Shown piece after piece: positions 54,933 to 62,449 of a DNA stretch of 64,000 bases. The stretch is from contig NZ_CP117883.1 in NCBI RefSeq assembly GCF_028736215.1, positions 2,232,001 to 2,296,000 on the forward strand. The letters are read 5' to 3'. The notes below the pieces were generated by a model, which was not told the DNA's origin, did not search any database, and saw nothing but the letters and a program-made list of their open reading frames with translations. This DNA is from Mucilaginibacter sp. KACC 22773 (GTDB lineage Bacteria; Bacteroidota; Bacteroidia; Sphingobacteriales; Sphingobacteriaceae). The position numbers and the translations under genes were made by a program. Position 1 is the first letter of the stretch. The number at the start of each line of letters is the position of its first letter.

Positions 54933-55316
54933 TCAATCCTCCATATCGTTCACAATTTCAACAGCGGCGAAAAACGAGAGGCCTTTGAGCACCAAAACTT
55001 TATCAGACTTTTGTTTCCTGGTTAGGTAGCTCCGGTTGTCTTCCAACTGAGAGGCAAAATGGGTTATATCGGCTTCAATTTGCCAGTTGGAGGGGATTAC
55101 GATGGTTACCTGGCCAAATGCCTGCGATATATCTACGAAGGCAGTGCCTGAAATGTCGGCCTGGGTAAAATCCAGTTCGGTGCTGCCAAATACATTCTTG
55201 ACACTTCCTCCTTTAAAATCTTTCGAAATTATGGTTCTTTTTATCTCGCCAAAAATGGTTGAAGTATCAAAGCTATCGTTGGCGTTTTGGCTCATGGTTC
55301 CTGATAAAATGTTCAT
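54933..55316 (-). CDS. LiaF-like C-terminal domain protein
   Basis: A 127-residue protein. The start at 55316 (MNILSGTM) is preferred over one at 55382, which adds a Cys-rich odd extension. The central segment FGEIKRTIISKDFKGGSVKNVFGSTELDF has the repeated short-strand pattern of the LiaF/DUF2154 cell-wall-active antibiotic response domain, and GQVTIVIPSNWQIE closes it. There is no membrane helix, unlike full LiaF proteins. The role is unknown. Confidence 0.7.
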   Translation of the reverse strand: MNILSGTMSQNANDSFDTSTIFGEIKRTIISKDFKGGSVKNVFGSTELDFTQADISGTAFVDISQAFGQVTIVIPSNWQIEADITHFASQLEDNRSYLTRKQKSDKVLVLKGLSFFAAVEIVNDMED

Positions 55317-55439
55317 ATCCTTTGATTTAATCGTCGAACAAAGGTAAGTAACACAGCCGCCGCCGAAACTCAAAGTTTGCAAAGTGGTGTAAGTTGTCGG
55401 TAAAAGTGGGGATTATGTCGGTAAACTAAACGGCAGTGT

Positions 55440-55772
55440 TTAGTTTAAATTGGCCACTCCTCTGAAAAATTGTATCGCGCCAAAAACTATCGCGCCCCAA
55501 AATATAAAGCCAATATGGGCGAGTGTCAGTATCAGGCCACCGCCGCACCATAAGGCGCCGTAAAGCATATCTTTTTTTGCTTTATCTTTTTTTGCGTCTA
55601 CAATCTGTTGTTGAAGCATATTAACAATGTATTCGGCATTTTCGGTATCTAAGCCGCGTTCAAGCAATGCGGCTTTTACTTCAAATACGTTTTGGCCTGC
55701 CATAAACAGGTTGCACGCATATTGATACATTTGGTCAAACGTATTCTGAGTTATGGTTGCTGTTTCTTCCAT
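55440..55772 (-). CDS. Small membrane protein, unknown function
   Basis: A 110-residue protein. The first 60 residues are soluble and helical, with a Glu/Leu-rich segment (EVKAALLERGLDTENAEYIVNM). After a Lys-rich linker (KKDKAKK) two membrane helices span about residues 70-104. No family is recognised. It lies 123 nt upstream of the LiaF-like gene on the same strand, and the two may be one transcript. Confidence 0.7.
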   Translation of the reverse strand: MEETATITQNTFDQMYQYACNLFMAGQNVFEVKAALLERGLDTENAEYIVNMLQQQIVDAKKDKAKKDMLYGALWCGGGLILTLAHIGFIFWGAIVFGAIQFFRGVANLN

Positions 55773-56024
55773 TGTGATAAGTTATCAGGTTTTGTGCATG
55801 CCTGCCTTATTGCAGGCACTATAAATTTATTTATTGTAATTGGTTTTTGCAATAGGGGCGAAATAATTTTGCAAAATAACCCGCAGATCACCCATATTCG
55901 GCAAACTTAAACCTGTTGTTGGCAGATGGTTCGAGATTCCATCTTTTTTAACAACAATTCGCCATGTATTAACAGAGGGGGGGGAATAATTTATTTACAC
56001 ACCATCCATACCCCAAAAATAGCG

Positions 56025-56034
56025 CAAACGATTG
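56025..56034. promoter_or_regulatory. LacI-like site CAAACGATTG
   Basis: This imperfect palindrome has the central CG step and resembles the right arm of the 5067-5096 site. It lies about 90 nt upstream of the GH-D promoter box. Binding by either LacI protein of the window is not established. Confidence 0.35.
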
Positions 56035-56124
56035 TTTTGACCATTAATAGATAATCTCCCGTTTTTTTCGTGATTCAAAGGGGGCAATATTCTGCAGCCT
56101 GTTTTTAATAGAATAATTAAAATC

Positions 56125-56132
56125 TATATTTG
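56125..56132 (+). promoter_or_regulatory. -7 promoter box TATATTTG of the GH-D gene
   Basis: This is a perfect TAnnTTTG match. Its last base starts the operator palindrome at 56132-56143, so a repressor bound there would cover the transcription start. No clear -33 box. Confidence 0.55.
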
Positions 56133-56143
56133 TGTGCGCACAC
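56132..56143. promoter_or_regulatory. Operator palindrome GTGTGCGCACAC, copy 1
   Basis: This perfect 12-bp palindrome lies on the start region of the GH-D gene and is followed by GCAAAATATTTT. One-base variants recur at 58272, 62143 and 62201. The shared site and the LacI gene between them suggest one regulon. Confidence 0.6.
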
Positions 56144-56183
56144 GCAAAATATTTTTTGTGTTTTTCCCTGTAAATTATCAAAT

Positions 56184-58205
56184 ATGCTAAAAAAACTATT
56201 GCTTTTAATTTGTATCGGCTCAGCAGGCGCTGCCAGGGGCCAGGATATTTTTCTTTCGGGTATAAAGCCGGGCAAAGCGCTGGTATCTTCCAATAAGGGG
56301 ATATTAACTTTAAAAAACAACTGCTTATCTGTAAAATGGATAGCCGATAAAAAGTCCGTTGCGATAAACGAATTTGTCGCGCAAAATAATAAGCAGATTA
56401 CCTTAAAGGGCTCGCCCATGTTTGAGCTGGAACTTAAGGATGGTACAGTAATTAATTCTGCCGATTTTCAATTGAGCGCCCCTCCAAAAATCATGCTGAC
56501 GAAAGGCAATCCCAAAGCGGTTAAACTTTCAGAAAAGGAAAACGGGGCAGCGGTTTTTGCCGAACTTTTGAACGTAAAATATGGTATCCGCGTAATGTGG
56601 GAAGCTATTTTAAAAGATAACTCCAATTATATCAGGCAAGCCTTTAATTTTCACAGCCTCAAAGATTCATTAAGGGTAGCTAAATTGAAACTAATAAAAT
56701 TTCCGGCGGAAGCGGGTATTAAGCCATCGGGTGTTGTTGATGGCTCGCCGATAGTATGTGGTAATTACTTTTTTGCATCTGAAAGCCCTATAAGTAAATA
56801 CAAGGCCGATAACAGCTGGTTTAGCAGCTATATTGAACGCCAGGAGCCAGCCCTGGATTTAACAGGTTCTACCGTTTGGGGCGTTGCACCGCAAGGCCAG
56901 CTTCGCCGGGGATTTTTGTATTATCTGGAACGGGAGCGGGTTGTTCCATACAGGCAGATGCTTCATTATAACTCCTGGTATGATATTTCATGGGCCGATC
57001 GTAAACTGACCGAAGCAGGTTGCCTTGATCGTATTAAAACCTTTGGCGATAGCCTTACAGTAAAGCGCCACCTTAACCTAAACGCGTTTTTATTTGATGA
57101 TGGCTGGGACGATAATCAAACGTTATGGCAAATCAGTAAAACGAATTTTCCGGCAGGTTTTGATAATATGAAAACGATGGCCAATAAATACAATGCATCG
57201 CTGGGAGTTTGGATGTCGCCATGGGGCGGATACGAGCAGGCAAAAGAGCAAAGGTTGGAATATGGCAGGAAACAAAACCCTCCGTTTGAAACCAATTCGC
57301 ATGGGTTCTCACTTTCGGGCGCCGTTTATTCCGGCAGGTTTAAAGATGCGGCCGCTAATTTTGTTACCAAATATGGTGTCTCGATGTTTAAATTCGATGG
57401 TGTAGGGGCGGGAGACCAATCAACAGGCGCTACGCCTGAATATCAAACGGATATGGAATCGCTCCTAAACCTGGTATCATCGCTCCGTAAAGTAAAGTCA
57501 GATCTTTATTTCAGCATGACCATAGGTACATGGCCGTCGCCCTTTTGGCTTAAATATGGCGATGTAATTTGGCGAAACGGCTGGGATACCAATACACAGG
57601 GGCAGGGGGATACCAGGCAGCAATGGCTTAATTATCGCGATGGCGAAGTATATAAAAATATTGTACAGCGTGCGCCGCTATATCCTATAAGCGCTTTAAT
57701 GTATCATGGCGTTTGTATTGCCGATAATGGCCCACCTGCCAAATTTGATATGAACGATAAAGATATTGCCGACGAGATCTGGTCGTTTTTTGGGTCGGGA
57801 ACAAGTTTACAGGAGTTGTATATTAATCCGCATAAATTAAATACTGCTAACTGGGATTGCCTTGCCAAAGCGATAAAATGGTCGCGGGAAAATGCCGGCA
57901 TCATGCCCGATACACATTGGGTAGGCGGCGACCCGGCCAGGGGCGATGTTTACGGATTTGCGGCCTGGTCGCCCAAAAAAGCTATTCTTACTTTAAGAAA
58001 CCCTTCAGATAAAGCAAAAACATTTGAGGTTAACACGGGTAAAGTTTTTGAATTGCCTTTAAATAGTAAATACAGTTATCTTTTTTATAACGCCAGGCTA
58101 AACAGCAACCAGGCAATAAATCCTTTATTTAAAGGAGGGATGTTTACCGTTACGCTTCAACCATTTGAAGTATTGGTATTAAACGCCACACCTGCGCTGC
58201 AATAA
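56184..58205 (+). CDS. Clan GH-D (GH36/GH27-like) glycoside hydrolase
   Basis: A 673-residue exported enzyme. The start at 56184 gives a proper signal peptide ending AARGQ; an in-frame ATG at 56130 lies in the operator. The N-terminal beta-sandwich (about 25-245) is followed by a TIM barrel. FLFDDGWDDNQTLW and GVWMSPWGGY are present. MFKFDGVG has D405 as likely nucleophile, and RNGWDTNTQG carries a likely acid Asp. This fits the alpha-galactosidase clan, but the exact family and sugar are uncertain. It opens the second sugar locus. Confidence 0.8.
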   Translation: MLKKLLLLICIGSAGAARGQDIFLSGIKPGKALVSSNKGILTLKNNCLSVKWIADKKSVAINEFVAQNNKQITLKGSPMFELELKDGTVINSADFQLSAPPKIMLTKGNPKAVKLSEKENGAAVFAELLNVKYGIRVMWEAILKDNSNYIRQAFNFHSLKDSLRVAKLKLIKFPAEAGIKPSGVVDGSPIVCGNYFFASESPISKYKADNSWFSSYIERQEPALDLTGSTVWGVAPQGQLRRGFLYYLERERVVPYRQMLHYNSWYDISWADRKLTEAGCLDRIKTFGDSLTVKRHLNLNAFLFDDGWDDNQTLWQISKTNFPAGFDNMKTMANKYNASLGVWMSPWGGYEQAKEQRLEYGRKQNPPFETNSHGFSLSGAVYSGRFKDAAANFVTKYGVSMFKFDGVGAGDQSTGATPEYQTDMESLLNLVSSLRKVKSDLYFSMTIGTWPSPFWLKYGDVIWRNGWDTNTQGQGDTRQQWLNYRDGEVYKNIVQRAPLYPISALMYHGVCIADNGPPAKFDMNDKDIADEIWSFFGSGTSLQELYINPHKLNTANWDCLAKAIKWSRENAGIMPDTHWVGGDPARGDVYGFAAWSPKKAILTLRNPSDKAKTFEVNTGKVFELPLNSKYSYLFYNARLNSNQAINPLFKGGMFTVTLQPFEVLVLNATPALQ

Positions 58206-58214
58206 GTCAGTTTT

Positions 58215-58222
58215 TAACTTTG
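58215..58222 (+). promoter_or_regulatory. -7 promoter box TAACTTTG of the SGNH gene
   Basis: A TAnnTTTG match 148 nt before the SGNH start and 50 nt upstream of the operator at 58272. No clear -33 box. Confidence 0.4.
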
Positions 58223-58271
58223 TGTTTATGCAAATTGACATAGTTGCAGGCGTTATGGAAAGTTTGGATGT

Positions 58272-58283
58272 GTGTGCGCATAC
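58272..58283. promoter_or_regulatory. Operator GTGTGCGCATAC, copy 2
   Basis: One base different from the perfect palindrome at 56132. It lies 87 nt before the SGNH gene. The downstream bases CTGCCTGTAAA are shared with copy 4 at 62201, which suggests a duplicated leader. Confidence 0.55.
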
Positions 58284-58369
58284 ACTCGAGTCTGCCTGTA
58301 AATACAGCCGCCGGATAGCCCCTGAATACGACTTGTTTTATACCCACGAGTACCTTTAAACAACCTGAA

Positions 58370-60130
58370 ATGAACCGTATAGTAACCTTATTGATCTTTT
58401 GCTTTTTCAATACAGCATCCTTTTGCCAAACCACGGCAAGCTATAAATGGCTCGACCCTGCTACCGCCGGCTTCCCGGTTATTGAGGGCCAGGCATGGCC
58501 GGCAGAAACTGCAAATGCCTACGACAGGTTCCCGGCACGTGCCGAAAAAAGCCTTAACCCCAATGTGTGGAACATATCGCACAGTAGTGCGGGTTTGTAT
58601 ATCAAGTTTAAAACAGATGCGCCAAACCTGGTTATCCGTTATAAAGTAAAGGGTGATTTGGCCATGTCGCACATGCCGGCCACCGGGGTAAGCGGCGTTG
58701 ACCTGTATGCGCTGGACCCTAATGGGAAATGGTGCCTGGCCCCCGGTAGTTTTACTTTTAAAGACACCATCACTTATCGCTTTTCAAACATACAGGTAAG
58801 CAAAACCTTTCCGGGCAGAAGCTATGAGTACAGGCTTTTTTTGCCGCTATACAATTCAGTATCCTGGCTTCAGGTAGGTGTGCCGGTCGGCAATACATTT
58901 AATTTTATGCCTTTATCTAAAGAAAAGCCGGTGCTGGTATATGGTACATCCATTGCCCAGGGAGCCTGTGCATCAAGGCCAGGTTTGGCATGGACCGCCC
59001 TATTACAGCGCGCCCTTGACCGCCCGCTCATAAATCTCGGTTTTTCCGGGTCGGGCCGGCTCGAAAAATCAGTGATCGACCTGATGGCCGAGGTGGACGC
59101 AAAAATTTATGTGCTTGATTGCATGCCCAATTTAATCAGCTTTCCAGATCGGGAGATTGAAACACGTTTATCGGCATCGATACAAGGCTTGCAAGAGAAG
59201 CATCCGCTAACGCCTATACTGCTTGTGGAGCATAGCGAGGGTAATGTAGATGGCCTGTTGGATACGGGCAGAAATACCGATTATAACCGGGTAAATAAAG
59301 TGCTCAACCAAACTTACTCCAGGCTGGTTGCCGCCGGAGCAAAAAACATTTATTTGTTAACCAATAAGGAAATTGCTTTTGATATTAATTCAACGGTTGA
59401 TGGTGTGCACCCTAATGATGCCGGGATGCAAAAATATGCCGATGCTTATGAAAAAACCATCCGGGCAATTATTAATGAGCCGGTGGGCCCATATTCAACA
59501 ACCGCGCCGGTTGTGCAGAGCCGGGATGGCTATTACGATTGGCGAAACAGGCATAATGAGATATTAACGCTTGTTAAAACCGATGCGCCGAAAATTGTAT
59601 TCCTCGGTAATTCCATCCTGAATTACTGGGGCGGAACGCCAAAGGCGCCTTTGGCAAGGGGGGCCGCATCATGGGACAAATACCTGCAGCCATTAGGTGT
59701 AATAAACTTTGGCTTTGGCTGGGACCAGGTAGAAAATGTGTTATGGAGAGTATATCACGGGGAATTAGATGGTTTTAAAGCCAATAAGGTGATGATTATG
59801 ATAGGCACCAATAACCTTTCAATTAACAACGACCAGGAGATAATTGAAGGATTAAGATTATTGGTACAGGCTGTAAAAGTACGTCAGCCCCAAACCCAAA
59901 TTCTTTTATCAGGCCTGTTGCCACGAAGGGCGCTGGAAAAAAGGGTAGGGGCGCTTAATAAAGCTGTTGTTAAGTTGGCCGCGCAAACCGGTGTGCGTTT
60001 TATTAACCCGGGAAAGATATTTCTTAATAATGCCGGGAATATTGATGAGTCCCTTTTTGGCGATGGCCTGCATCCTAACGAGGTGGGGTATCAAAAACTG
60101 GCAGTTGCTTTGGTTTCTTACCTTAAATAA
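58370..60130 (+). CDS. Tandem SGNH hydrolase (two GDSL-type esterase domains)
   Basis: A 586-residue exported protein (signal peptide ending ASFCQ). Residues about 20-185 form a jelly-roll domain that precedes SGNH domains in some carbohydrate esterases. The first SGNH domain (about 186-370) has the nucleophile Ser in GTSIAQG (S194) and the Asp-His pair in DGVHPND (H347). The second (about 405-586) has GNSIL (S415), GTNNL and GDGLHPNE (H568). Both sets look catalytic. It probably removes acetyl or other acyl groups from the glycan handled by the locus. Two active SGNH domains in one chain are unusual. Confidence 0.88.
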   Translation: MNRIVTLLIFCFFNTASFCQTTASYKWLDPATAGFPVIEGQAWPAETANAYDRFPARAEKSLNPNVWNISHSSAGLYIKFKTDAPNLVIRYKVKGDLAMSHMPATGVSGVDLYALDPNGKWCLAPGSFTFKDTITYRFSNIQVSKTFPGRSYEYRLFLPLYNSVSWLQVGVPVGNTFNFMPLSKEKPVLVYGTSIAQGACASRPGLAWTALLQRALDRPLINLGFSGSGRLEKSVIDLMAEVDAKIYVLDCMPNLISFPDREIETRLSASIQGLQEKHPLTPILLVEHSEGNVDGLLDTGRNTDYNRVNKVLNQTYSRLVAAGAKNIYLLTNKEIAFDINSTVDGVHPNDAGMQKYADAYEKTIRAIINEPVGPYSTTAPVVQSRDGYYDWRNRHNEILTLVKTDAPKIVFLGNSILNYWGGTPKAPLARGAASWDKYLQPLGVINFGFGWDQVENVLWRVYHGELDGFKANKVMIMIGTNNLSINNDQEIIEGLRLLVQAVKVRQPQTQILLSGLLPRRALEKRVGALNKAVVKLAAQTGVRFINPGKIFLNNAGNIDESLFGDGLHPNEVGYQKLAVALVSYLK

Positions 60131-60203
60131 AAAAGGCTGTTATGCTGAGCTGTAAAAATTTGCAAAGTTCTGAGGGGGGGAATGACATACAAAAATAAAA
60201 GAC

Positions 60204-60290
60204 TGTTATGCTGAGGAACGAAGCATCTATTCGCCAACTTTTCTATCGGTCATGCACAGCTGACAGATCCTTCGTACCTCAGGATGACAG
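60204..60290. repeat. Palindromic intergenic repeat, family C
   Basis: The arms GTTATGCTGAGGAACGAAG and CTTCGTACCTCAGGATGAC are imperfect complements around a 45-nt interior. It is flanked by two direct copies of a block with the core GGAATGACATACAAAAATAA. Related blocks end the family B elements at 31107-31154 and 61598-61641. Confidence 0.65.
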
Positions 60291-60447
60291 GGAAATGGGA
60301 TATGTCATAGATAGTGGTAAAATTTCGCGAAACAACGAAGGTGGAATGACATACAAAAATAAAAGACCGTCATGCTGAGGTATAAAACGTCCAACACATC
60401 TCCCCGGCAAAATTATAACAGGATAATGTGATAAAACTATATTAAAT

Positions 60448-60455
60448 TACCTTTG
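60448..60455 (+). promoter_or_regulatory. -7 promoter box TACCTTTG of the LacI gene
   Basis: A TAnnTTTG match, 26 nt before the ATG. No operator-like palindrome overlaps it, so the gene may not be autoregulated at this site. Confidence 0.5.
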
Positions 60456-60481
60456 CTATCTTTTTTATACAAAAGGCCAAT

Positions 60482-61567
60482 ATGAAGAATAAAATTGTAC
60501 GCATTAAAGATATTGCCGAAAAAGCGAAAGTTTCTACAGGTACAGTTGACCGCGTATTACACAAGCGGGGGCGGGTATCAAAAAAAGTGGAGGAAAAGGT
60601 ATTAAAGATCATCGAAGAGATGGATTATGAGCCCAATTTGATGGCAAGGGCCTTGGGTTCCAATAAAATATACCAGATTGCTGCCTTAATACCCGATCAT
60701 AAAACCGATTCCTATTGGTACGCCCCAAAGGCCGGAATTGAAAAGGCCGAGAAAGACCTGAAACAATATGGCATCGTTGTTCAGCAATATATTTTTAATC
60801 CGTACGATGTAGAGTCATTTATTACCCAAGCCAATCAGCTAACCAAAGATAATCCGGATGGTATCATTCTGTCTCCGATATTTTACCGGGAAACCCTGCC
60901 GTTTTTTGAGAAATGGAAAGCGGCCGAAATACCATTTGTATTGTTTAATACCCAAATTGCCGAGTGCGAGCCCATAAGTTATATTGGCCAGGACTCATAC
61001 CAAAGCGGTTTTTTGGCTGGTAAACTCATTCAATACGGCCAGCCCGATCCCTGTTCAATCCTGATTGCCCATATTGACGAAGAGATAAGCAACGCCGCCC
61101 ACCTTTTGAAAAAAGAACAGGGCTTCCGTAATTACTTTGCCCAAAATAACCTGGAGCACCAGTATAAAATTTTAAGGATTGAGTTAAACCGGTCGAACCC
61201 GGCGTTGTTTATAACGCAGTTGGATGACGTTATTGATAGCACGCCCGATATTGCCAGTATTTTTGTAACAACATCTAAGGCGCATGAAATTGCAAGGCAT
61301 TTGGAGCAACGCCATATAAAGCATATCAAAATAATAGGATATGATTTGATGCCCGCCAATTTGCATTTTTTAAATAAAGGAGCAATCAGTTTTTTAATTA
61401 ACCAAAACCCAAAGGGCCAGGGTTACTGGGGCATTTACCAGCTAACCGACCATCTTGTATTTAAAAAGGAAGTCCCCATCATCAAATATCTTCCGCTGGA
61501 CATAGTGACGAAAGAAAATATGAATTATTATGTAGATGATGAGGATACTGTTTATCTGAATATTTAA
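60482..61567 (+). CDS. LacI family regulator, probable controller of the second sugar locus
   Basis: A 361-residue regulator. The helix-turn-helix spans about residues 6-26 (RIKDIAEKAKVSTGTVDRVL), with a hinge near ARAL, then a sugar-binding type effector domain with PDHKTDSYWY and YIGQDSYQSG. The domain is of the substrate-binding (type 1/4) kind rather than classic LacI. It lies between the SGNH gene and the kinase operon, and its neighbours share GTGTGCGCACAC-like sites, the likely operator. The effector is not evident. Confidence 0.92.
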   Translation: MKNKIVRIKDIAEKAKVSTGTVDRVLHKRGRVSKKVEEKVLKIIEEMDYEPNLMARALGSNKIYQIAALIPDHKTDSYWYAPKAGIEKAEKDLKQYGIVVQQYIFNPYDVESFITQANQLTKDNPDGIILSPIFYRETLPFFEKWKAAEIPFVLFNTQIAECEPISYIGQDSYQSGFLAGKLIQYGQPDPCSILIAHIDEEISNAAHLLKKEQGFRNYFAQNNLEHQYKILRIELNRSNPALFITQLDDVIDSTPDIASIFVTTSKAHEIARHLEQRHIKHIKIIGYDLMPANLHFLNKGAISFLINQNPKGQGYWGIYQLTDHLVFKKEVPIIKYLPLDIVTKENMNYYVDDEDTVYLNI

Positions 61568-61585
61568 GAATCTGATGTGATTTTT

Positions 61586-61806
61586 CTGTCATCCTGAGTG
61601 GTAAAATTTTGCGAAATTCTGAAGGAAGAATGACGTATATCGCATGTCGGCGAGTCGACTCACCCCGACGAGGCTGCGCCCGTCTGCCCCTCCGACTGCG
61701 TCGCATACGGGGGCAATAAAACCAAAATCGAACTTCACCCTCTTTGCGGCTTTAGCCGGAGAGAGGGTCGGCCAGCGCAGCGTAGCCGGGGTGAGTCGTG
61801 GTCTGC
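61586..61806. repeat. Large palindromic repeat, family B copy 2
   Basis: The reverse complement of 30939-31154, about 30 kb away. Both ends carry the ACTCACCC motif, and its left part adds the GTAAAATTTTGCGAAATTCT block shared with the family C region. It separates the LacI gene from the kinase promoter. Confidence 0.8.
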
Positions 61807-61850
61807 GTTTAAGTGAATGTTTATGTAAAACCAAACAGCTCATGGATAGG

Positions 61851-61921
61851 CACAAAGCAATCGCGAACTGTCCAGATCCGCTTTGCATCCTTGCGATTGC
61901 CGCGCTATCGCTCGTATTATA
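61851..61921. repeat. Degenerate family A palindromic repeat
   Basis: It shares GCAATCGCGAACTGT and GCGATTGCCGCGCT with copy 1 at 26894-26980 but lacks clean terminal repeats. Probably an eroded copy. Confidence 0.55.
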
Positions 61922-62142
61922 GGTTGTGGGCATCTAAAGCCAACACGTCATCCCCATTTTTTCCAGGACCACCCTTCTTTATACCCGCAATCATGCGTGG
62001 ATATGCGCTTCATTAGAAGTATGAAAACATTAATCGGCCAAATTTAACTTCCAATCCTAAAGCCAACATCCCGCACATCTCCCGGATCATTTATCATGTT
62101 GTTTTAAGCTGTGAAATTATTTTAAATAAAATTAACAAAGAT

Positions 62143-62154
62143 GTGTGCGAACAC
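62143..62154. promoter_or_regulatory. Operator GTGTGCGAACAC, copy 3
   Basis: One base different from the palindrome at 56132, followed by GCAAATATTTTT as at copy 1. It lies immediately upstream of the -7 box at 62166, where a bound repressor would block polymerase. Confidence 0.55.
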
Positions 62155-62165
62155 GCAAATATTTT

Positions 62166-62173
62166 TATATTTG
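62166..62173 (+). promoter_or_regulatory. -7 promoter box TATATTTG of the kinase operon
   Basis: A TAnnTTTG match between operator copies 3 and 4. The identical octamer is used at the GH-D promoter (56125-56132). The leader would be about 270 nt. Confidence 0.5.
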
Positions 62174-62200
62174 TATGTGGCTATACTTTAGTAGTTTAAT

Positions 62201-62212
62201 GTGTGCGCATAC
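62201..62212. promoter_or_regulatory. Operator GTGTGCGCATAC, copy 4
   Basis: Identical to copy 2. It lies about 20 nt past the inferred transcription start, paired with copy 3 on the other side of the -7 box. It is followed by CTGCCTGTAAA as at copy 2. Confidence 0.55.
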
Positions 62213-62449
62213 TACTGCCTGTAAAGTCATTTATTTTACGCATGTCGCGGCTATCTGCCGATAGTTGTTGTACGCAATTTTTATTCCCTGTTCTCATTTG
62301 GCTGCGGTGCTCCCGATGCCATAGTTGTAAATTTCAACAACGTTTAGCAGGCACAAACAAACACATCCCGGTTGTTTTACCAGGCCGGGTTTAATAAAAA
62401 TGAAGCTATAGCGCGTTTACGCGATATAGGATTTGAAGATTAATTTAAA

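Larger units (their letters stand above)
55773..56183. other. Divergent intergenic region with regulatory sites
   Basis: A 411-nt region between the small membrane protein and the GH-D gene. It holds a G8 tract at about 55977-55984, a LacI-like site CAAACGATTG at 56025-56034, a TAnnTTTG box at 56125-56132 and the palindrome GTGTGCGCACAC at 56132-56143. No gene is visible. Confidence 0.65.
60131..60481. other. Gene-free region with repeat cluster and LacI promoter
   Basis: A 351-nt region. A direct repeat with the core GGAATGACATACAAAAATAA occurs at 60179-60202 and 60343-60366. Between them a palindromic element (60204-60290) has CTGAGGAACGAAG and its near complement CTTCGTACCTCAG at its ends. 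The -7 box of the LacI gene lies at 60448-60455. No gene was seen. Confidence 0.65.
61568..62449. other. Long gene-free region with repeats and operator-promoter sites
   Basis: An 882-nt region between the LacI and kinase genes. It holds the family B repeat (61586-61806), a degenerate family A repeat (61851-61921), two operator copies and a promoter box. A frame of 31 codons without a start, ending at 62440, looks like chance or a gene remnant. No RNA gene was recognised. Confidence 0.6.

Noticed and set aside
62367..62389. A CCCGG/CCGGG hairpin as attenuator of the kinase operon
   Set aside because: The stem is only five base pairs with a long loop and no strong T tract after it.
62347..62440. 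A 31-codon open stretch ending GFNKNEAIARLRDIGFED before the kinase gene
   Set aside because: It follows an in-frame TAG and has no start codon. It could be the tail of a lost gene, but such a length is expected by chance.
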